Source of the DNA: Gymnogyps californianus
Lineage: Eukaryota; Chordata; Aves; Accipitriformes; Cathartidae
Direction of reading: 5' to 3'
DNA: 64,000 bases
NCBI RefSeq assembly: GCF_018139145.2
Contig: NC_059483.1
Location: 434,001-498,000 of the forward strand
The notes below the pieces were generated by a model, which saw only the letters and a program-made list of their open reading frames with translations, ran no database searches and was not told the DNA's origin. The position numbers and the translations under genes were made by a program. Positions 56,648-64,000 of the stretch are shown here, one piece after another. Numbering within the stretch: the first letter of the stretch is position 1; the number at the start of each line of letters is the position of its first letter.

Positions 56648-59600
56648 GCATACCATTAATTTTCGGTCATGCCTAATATTTCTACGCTTCCCATTTATTT
56701 GAAGCATATTCCTCTAAAACCGCTGACCAAGCCTGCTGGGAAGCCTTCCTACCAGTCAGAAGGAGAGCCTTTCATTTTTTTTTGCCTTTTACTTAATCAT
56801 TAGAATTGCCAACAAGTTAACAAGCTGTTTTCGTTTTCAAGTCCCAGAGTGGCAGTGTCAAGAGAAGAGTTGTAATATTGTGTTTCTTTGTGCTGCAAAA
56901 ACCTAACATCAATTTCCACCTTCAAGACAATGAAATACTCTAATACATTTTGTGTCCCAGCCCTGGGAACGCAGCAGGAAAATGTATTAAAGCAGCAGCT
57001 GGTTTGGCGGAGCAGATCAGCATCTAGCTGCCTTCCCATTATGAGCTCCACTTCTCCACCCGTTAGTGGGTTTCCAGGTTTTCTTTTGCCTATGCATCAC
57101 TGATAGGTGCTCCGGTATTATCAAAATTGTGGTTCATTAGTTCTTCCTGTGGACTCGGTGGTTGGGTTTTAAGCTCCTTCTGGAAGAAAAAATAAAAACC
57201 TAATGACGGCCTGATTCATTCCGAGCGCGTGTTCGGCTGAAGTAGTCGGTTGTTACAAATACGGAGCATGGGCTGTTAGGCGTAATGCGGTGTGAAAGGA
57301 AAATCATTGCCCCCTTGTGTGCTCTTCTGTCTAATTGAATGCTCCTCTCCTGCAGCACTCGGCTGTGACTCAGCCAGGGAGCTGCAGCACTTGGCCGCCA
57401 GTGATGGGTTTCGGGAGCGGGCCCTCGGCACGCCGGCCGTCCCCGGCCGTCCCCACAGCACCGCTGCGGCAGCGCTCGCCAGTGAGGGGCCAGGCTCATT
57501 ACCCCTCAGCATCATGACGAGAGGTCCGACACTGAACAGCGGGGCTTCGTCCCTGTGCCGGGGAGCGCTCTCGAGCGGTTGTGGTCAGCGTGGTGGCAGC
57601 CGCTTGTTCAGCTCCCGCTGTGACCGCGTGGGACCGGCCACGCAGGGTGCTGCGGGCGGCGGATGGGGCAGGTGGACCTGGGGACAGCACGTCTCCGCCG
57701 GCTGGCAAGGGAGCCCGGGTGGCCGGTTAGCCTGCGCCCCCACTGCTGGGCAAGGGGAGTCGCCAGCTCGGCCCGGGAATGGGCCCCTTGCTTTGGTGGA
57801 AGCGCTAACTTGCAGTTAAGCACATGCGTAACGGCTTTGTGAGCCGCGGAGAAAATGTGCAGAGGAGGATGGTCTGGGTCAGGAGTGGAGGCTGGTTGGT
57901 TGTTCTCAGTGAGTGCCGCTGAAAAGTCACTTACCGAGGAGGTGAATTCGCAGCGGCAGCTTAGGGCAAGGAGGATGTATTAGGGAAGGATTTAGTTTGA
58001 TTGGGTTCTTGTACTGAGAGTGAGTGGGTGAGCTCTAGGATTGCTTTCCCTCAACAGAAATAGCTTTTTGTAATGAACTTTGTGTCAAATACTGGGCTGT
58101 CTTTGTAACACATGCAGTTAAAATGAAATAAGTCGCACGGAGTCACCACTGTGTTTTGCCCACTCGAAGCCCGGGTGGAATTTGGACCCAAGCCCCTAGG
58201 AGAGGAGTATGAGCTCTCTGTAGCAGACTGTCTTTAACGTCATTTGCAGCAATGCGCTGACAGAGCTTATCAAATCCCGAGGACACTGAGTGGGTTTACT
58301 TCATATTTGAACTATTCTGCCCCAGCAGGATTATGGCCCAGTAGGTTTGAAGGTCACACCGGCTGCGTGGCTGGAGCGCGGCTCAGCTGCGGTACGGCAG
58401 AGCCCTTGCGAAAGCAGAGGAGGCAAGACCCCGTCCCCAGCTTCCCGCTGGCCCACGAGGAGCGGCCGTGCGGGGCCTCCCAGCACCTTCCTCCTTGGTG
58501 CCACTGAAAATAAAGGTACGGCCACTCCTGCGGCGCGGGTGGCCATGCTGCATCCCTGCCACGTCCCAGCGGAGTGCAGCCCCCACGGCATCCTCTCGCC
58601 ACTGCCCCGTCTCTCGGTCTGGCATTTGGGGCAGGGGGACACGACCAGGCACATTTGTGCTGCTCCAACAGGCAGCTGCCTTTTTGGCCAGGGAAATGAG
58701 GACGGCTACTGAGCGGTCCCAGCCCCGCTCTCCCAGCCGCGGTCACAGCAGAAGGGCAAGCGAATGTGGATTTCCAGGCATCTCTACAAACCTTCCCGCT
58801 CTGGGTGTCCAAGTGGTGGCTGACGTGAGGGTCTGAGTTTAACACAAAATAAAACGCACCACGTGACAAACAAGCACACTTGAGGAAAAGCTGAGCTGGT
58901 AACCCCATCCCACACTCCCAGCTGCGCCGGACTCCTTGTCTTCTGTGGTTTCCGCGCCGACCCCCACGCTCTCCTTCTAAAAACTCCCAGAGAGGTAACT
59001 AGGGAAAGCAGACTTGTATTCGTTAGACTTAGATTTGCTAGCCAGGGATCTGTATCTCTCCTGGGAAATGTTTTGGGGTCTGCAACTCAAAAAAGGCTGA
59101 AAATCCGGTTTGTTTCCTATGCTGAAAAACATAGGCACAGTAGCATGGGATAATGATGCGTTTCAGCATTAATTCTCAAGTTTCTGGCTCTTGTGGCTTT
59201 GTGTCAGATCCTGCATGCTCATTGAGCACAGTGTTTTGTGGTGTAATGATGAGATGCCCACCAGTGAGCTTTACTATAACGGGTTGTTAAATAAAACGAA
59301 CTCCTTGGGTAGACTGTATAAACACTCTCAGTACATATGTATGCCTGGGCATGGAAATGTGGTTTGAAACGAGTCAGAAAATGTTCCCAAAGAAAAAAAA
59401 CCTCATATACACGTGGGAATATGACAAAGCATCTACTTACTGTCCAAATATACTGTGGCATCTCTGTGGGATTGGGTTTTATAGGAGCTGAGTTACTTTG
59501 AAGTGCTGGTTTATACTAATTTAGAAATTCCAAACATGAAAATAAATGTGCTCTAACCTTACATCTACTCAAATAAATCTGGAGGATTAGCCACAGAAAG

Positions 59601-62600
59601 GAAACTGGGAATTTACACTTAATTTGTACATTAAAAATGAGGCAAGAGTTCTTGTAGCAGACTTTTAATTTCTGCTTTTCACAGAACGCCTTGTGTTTGG
59701 AGTTGCTAGCACGCACCTGAAGGTGCAAATGCCCCGTTACTGCAAAGCTGCACCGGGCTGTTGTATCACCATAATCTGTTTTGCTTCTGGATGTTGTTTT
59801 ACAAGCAGTGGGAAGTCGGTGTTCCTCCAAGCCGCCGTCCGAGGGCTGGGCGGCGAGGGGCCGGTCTGCCCACGGAGGGGTCGGCAGGACCCGGGATGCC
59901 CCAGACAAGGGGTTCAGGCCACAGCCTGAGCTTTGCCAGGCTTTGCAAGACTTTAGACCCAGACTGGAGTACTGCATACCTGCTCCGTCTCTCACCTGGT
60001 ATTAGCGAGTCATGGCCAGCTGTTGGGTATGTTTCCTTGGGAATTTACGTGGAAATACCACCTTCTGCTTGCAGTCAAGGCACACGCAGGCAGCTGGGAG
60101 CAGAGAGCAGGAGCCGTGTGAATCTCGTCCTTCCTGGGAAGGCAGGCTGAGCTCCGTGGGCTGCCTGTGCCTGGGGGCCTTCCCACTGCCGAGGGCCGGT
60201 GCAGCCCTGGCGCATTGTGCCGAGCAGGGGAGTCTCCTGGGGAGTGGGTCGGTGCCCCTGAGCCGAAGGTGGGTGGTGGGAACGCACCTCCCGGGGGCCC
60301 CGGCTCTCGCCCCTGCTTTCAGTCTCAAGCTCAAACAGATCCCACATCGCAAAGGGAAATTCGATCGAAGTGGCAGAAGTTTTTGTGCCTGGAAACCAGA
60401 AGTTGTGCTGCTTTAGGTGAGAGAACAGAAAGCGGCTCCTGGCTGTGGCAAAGCGCCCGCCTGCTCCTGGAGCGTTGGGCCCGTGCTGCCGGCTGCTGCT
60501 GGCTGGCCGGGCGAGGCGGGCGCCGGGTCCCTTTGCAGAGGGGGGTCAGAGCCCCCCTCGGGCTTCTGGAGAGCCGTAACCACAGCCGGCTGCACAGACC
60601 TTGTCATTCTTGGTGGCTAGACAGTCAGACTAATTTTGATCCATTGAGCTCGTCAAAGCTACTGTAACTAAATAATGATTTAGGTGGAAAACAGAAAAAG
60701 GATCATTTTGGCCAAGTCCAGTGTTGTGTGTGGAAGGTACATCACGGCCGGGAGGACGCTGGGGCACTCTGGAGAGGTGCTCATACGATCGTATGGAGGC
60801 GGTGATAGTATCTTGGCAGCAGTCCCTTCGTTCGGGGTTTTCAACCGCTTTTATTTGTGTAGCCCCAGACATTTTCCAGGGCAGGCGTTTGGCTCCCACA
60901 CGTGAACGCAAACCTGCTCCCCAGGAGCCCCCACGGGTGCTAGCTTGGTGCTTGGCTGCGGTGGGTGGAAGTGAAGGGACTGGGACATCTCTTTTCTGAT
61001 TTTTCAAAGTCTGTTTTACAGTGATCGAGAGAGAAGGTTGGTGGGGCTGAGGGCACCTGGAGAGCTGAATAAGGCACATAGAGATGTGGATGGGTGCCTG
61101 GGGATGCTGTAAAAACACCTCGCTACGCCTTGTAAATCCCAATAGGCTTCTATTTAAACTTGCAGGCAACTGCACCCTTGTGATATTCTGGTCTGATGAC
61201 CTCTTCCAGCAAGCTGTTGGAAACATAATAGGTCTGAGCCCCTGGCTGCGGTAATTTAATGCAAACACCGGGCAAGCTAGAACCAGCAGCGGTTGGAAAC
61301 GATCAATTGTAACCACCTGAGCGCCACCGCACGCTACCTACAGCAGCGCGGCTCTGCCTGCCGGCTCAGGCTCGTGCACGGCACGCGCGAGGGGTCGCCC
61401 GTTGCGGCCGGGGGCTCCCCAGCTGCAGGGGCTGCGTGCGCAAGCCCGTAAGGGCTCGTTTGCACCCAGGGGGTGATGGACGGGGGTCGGCATTCTTGAC
61501 CAGGAGGAAGAAGCGGCTCCCTGGTCAGGGGCAGGAGGCTGATGCCCGGAGGCGTTACCGCCTGCGCTGTGCCCCTTGTGCGAGGAGCAACAGGGCTGTG
61601 CCTGCGGCGTTGCTGCAGCCCTGTGCGCTCGCAGATCCATTTGTTGTTGTGAACCCTCGGTACAGCGCACGGGTCTGGGCCGGAGGAGTGTTACTGCCCT
61701 TGTTTCACAGGGGGGAAGTAGGTGGTCAGAGAGCGCCTGATCTATGCCTTGTCGTTGATGAGATGCGTCACAGCATCAGGATTTTAGTTGAGGTGCCGAG
61801 TGCTGGAGTGCTGCTGTGTCACCGTCCCCAGCACACGTACCCAGGGGCACGGCGTGGCGGGGGGGTGAGCCAACCCCTGCATCTGCAGGAGGGATCCACT
61901 TTGCTGTTCCATTTCTTTTTCTTTTTTTGTTTTGTTTTTTATTGGGTTGGTAAGGAAATGATTGCAAGTCCTTATTTTCTTTTCAAGTTGGGCTCTAACA
62001 CCTTGCAGCAAGTGGAGGAGGTGGCAGACTGTCTACGGCAATCTCCCACTTCGAGAGACCGGTAGAATTTATTGACATTTTTGAGCAGAGGGAGCAGTAC
62101 TAATTTCTAACATCTGGATAGCAGCTCTGCTGGCAGCCACCGCTCCAGCAGAGCAGGGCCGGTGGGGGCGTGGGACGGCTCGCTCCCGAGAAGGCCGGTA
62201 TCAAACAGAGCCTGGATGAGCCCCTGTTAGATGTGGTGCGCTGATGAGCAGGGCTGATATCAAAGCCCGTGATGATTTCGCCTCGTTACCCGCTGAGTGT
62301 CAGCCGGGCTTGTCCAGTGTGGGGAGCGTACGCTGGCTCCTCACGCAGATCTGTGCTGGGGGTTGGGACTGGGACGTCCCCAGGGATGGGGAGCACGGGG
62401 GCCGCAGCATCCTGCAGCAACAGGGGTGCAGCAGTGATGGTTTGTGGTCTGAGCAGAGCTGATCTGCTGTTGCCAGCCCCTGTGCCTTCCTCTCCAGTTC
62501 AGGATGCATTGTTTTTCGGAGGAAGGGACCTAAGGGTAAGCACAGCCTTGCAGGCGAGGGGTGGGACAAGAGGCACATCGGCTTGGGGTGTTTCTCCGGT

Positions 62601-64000
62601 GGGCAATGGATTAGGGCTTAACTTGGGTATTCAGGCTTTTTTCCTTATTGGGGGTCTCATTCTGCTGTGCCCTCCTCTGAAGGCATCATGGCCAGAGTCG
62701 CAGTCCCCGAGTTTGTTGCCGTGCTCCCGAGGGTGCCGCTGCATAGGTGAGCAGAGGCTGCAGGAGCTACGGGACCCAGAGGGCACTCGGGGCTCGTGGT
62801 GGGGCTGGTCGAGTCCGGGGCACAAACCCCGATTCAAGTGTCAGGCCTCAACGAAGCTGCAGGCTCGCATTTGGATCTGCAGCCACCAAACCCGCGCCGG
62901 CCACTGTGCCAGCGGTGCAGACAGTGGCTGATGTAGGGCAGCAGCGGTCTGGCCAGACGGGACCAGCTGCTGGAACAAGGCTGCCCGTTTTCTGGGCCCG
63001 AACCATCGGAGGGTCGTTGCTCTGACAAGATTTCTGCAGCTTATGCGTTGCAAGTGGCACTGGAACACAAATCTTTCGATTCTAATCCAGAAGCAAAATT
63101 GCCTGAAAGTCTGGATTTTGCAAACTTGTACCTCTGTTATTTGAAGGAAACTTGGAACTTGTCTTCCCATTTCTGTCTCATCTCTGTTTAAAGTATTATA
63201 CTGCTTTGTAGTGCTCCCTTCTGGAGCAAAAGCCCTTCGGCTATTAGATTTTCATCCCACCGTCTGCTGACCGCTGCCAACATTCAATGGGTTGTGAGCT
63301 GCTAGTGGCCAAAAGCCATCTCTGGTGGATCGCCTAATTAAAAGGGGCCATTGAAAACCTGGCATGTTCTAGAAAACGGCTGTCTGCAGAGTGATCTTTT
63401 TAGGAAGAGCTGGGAAAAGTTTACAGTATAACGATAGCACTCAATGAAGAAGGGGAGATGTGAAAGATGAGGGGTTTTTAATGTAATATAAAATAGCAGT
63501 TTCCAAAGTTGTTTGACTCGTGAATCGCTGTCATCCTTCAGTATGTCTCGTAGATCCAGATGTTAACTGCAAGTGGTACAAAGGCACCAGGGTTGGTGTG
63601 CTGTTGCATGTGGTTCCTTGGAGAGCGGTGGACCCAAGTCTGGGAACCCGCTCACGCAGGGGGTGGGCTCAGGTCGGGCTTTTGGCAGTCGGTGTGGCAG
63701 GTCATTAAATGGGAAGGAAATTGTGGCTAAATCTCTGCTTGAGTGGAGAGACTTCCGCATCTGGAGAGCAACTGATACAGATGATTTCTTCCCTGCACTT
63801 TTTTGTTCGGTCTGAATCGCGCGTGTCCCTGGGGTGAGCCAAATGGCAGAAGGGTGGGGTGGGTGTTCCCACGCATTCCTCCTGGGATTCCCCATACCAG
63901 GAGAGCGCTCCGGCCAGCGTGCCGGCCGCCTCGGTGTGCTCGGGCTCCCTGACTGCAAAAATGCTTCTTGGCCACTGTCAAATAAGCTGCTGAAGAAAGG

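Larger units (their letters stand above)
54487..64000 (+). other. PLXND1: PLXND1 intron 1, runs past the right edge
   Basis: The intron begins with GTACGG after codon 449. The sequence expected at the start of exon 2 (continuing the Sema domain shortly after NIQ) is not present anywhere to the end of the window, so the intron is longer than 9.5 kb. The first 600 bases are still CpG island. Contents include a GGGAC/GTCCC inverted repeat (54556-54625), a GAAA microsatellite (55237-55258), a MIR-type SINE (56425-56647), and GC-rich patches with incidental open frames near 57.3-57.8, 58.3-58.9, 60.0-60.6, 61.3-61.9 and 62.2-63.0 kb. None of these frames resembles a known protein. Confidence 0.85.

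Noticed and set aside
61436..62065. 209-codon plus frame in PLXND1 intron 1
   Set aside because: Heterogeneous composition ending in a T-rich tract; no domain, no convincing splice sites and no continuation of plexin sequence.
54487..64000. Search for PLXND1 exon 2
   Set aside because: No translated segment continues the plexin D1 Sema domain after NIQ, so exon 2 lies beyond the window.
1..64000. tRNA genes, CRISPR arrays, proviral genes, full-length LINEs
   Set aside because: No B-box type GGTTCRANNCC in a tRNA-like context, no regular spaced repeats, and no reverse transcriptase, gag or envelope-like frames were seen by eye; a tool search could still find degenerate remnants.

Overview
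The window is vertebrate genomic DNA, most likely from a bird. The evidence is intron-containing genes with canonical GT-AG junctions, several CpG islands, a CR1 LINE 3' end, a few old MIR-type SINE remnants, very low repeat density, and almost complete G/C use at third codon positions in the PLXND1 exon. A crocodilian or turtle cannot be excluded from sequence alone. There is no sign of bacterial genes, CRISPR arrays, a provirus or a mobile gene cassette.

Two protein-coding genes are recognised, both on the + strand and in tandem. The first is TMCC1, an ER membrane coiled-coil protein. Positions 1 to about 12.68 kb are intronic or 5' flanking sequence of its long form. A CpG island at 12.68-13.64 kb carries a candidate internal promoter and a 13-codon alternative first coding exon. 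Three shared exons follow at 14328-15262, 22184-22319 and 25033-25347. The 3' UTR of about 3.9 kb has several poly(A) signals, the last at 29268, followed by a G-rich MAZ-like tract. Joined through the alternative first exon, the reading frame is continuous for 474 codons plus a stop.

The second gene is PLXND1, a semaphorin receptor. Only its large first coding exon is present (53140-54486, 449 codons, signal peptide plus most of the Sema domain). It lies in a large CpG island (about 52.1-55.1 kb). Intron 1 begins at 54487 and runs off the right edge. The order TMCC1 then PLXND1, same strand, matches the human 3q22 arrangement as I know it.

The intergenic stretch (29.3-52.1 kb) has no gene I can support. 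It holds an orphan CpG island near 31.8-32.8 kb with a short GGGGCC-type hexanucleotide array, other GC-rich blocks (35.3-36.5, 43.9-44.1, 45.6-46.4, 47.3-47.7 kb), small tandem duplications, and AT-rich repeat-poor blocks (39.8-41.5, 48.9-50.9 kb). The AT-rich blocks look like candidate distal regulatory DNA, one with a tight cluster of GATA motifs. I found no convincing previously undescribed system. The items most worth testing are the TMCC1 internal promoter and first exon, the orphan CpG island with its GGGGCC array, the GATA cluster, and the inverted repeat just after PLXND1 exon 1.
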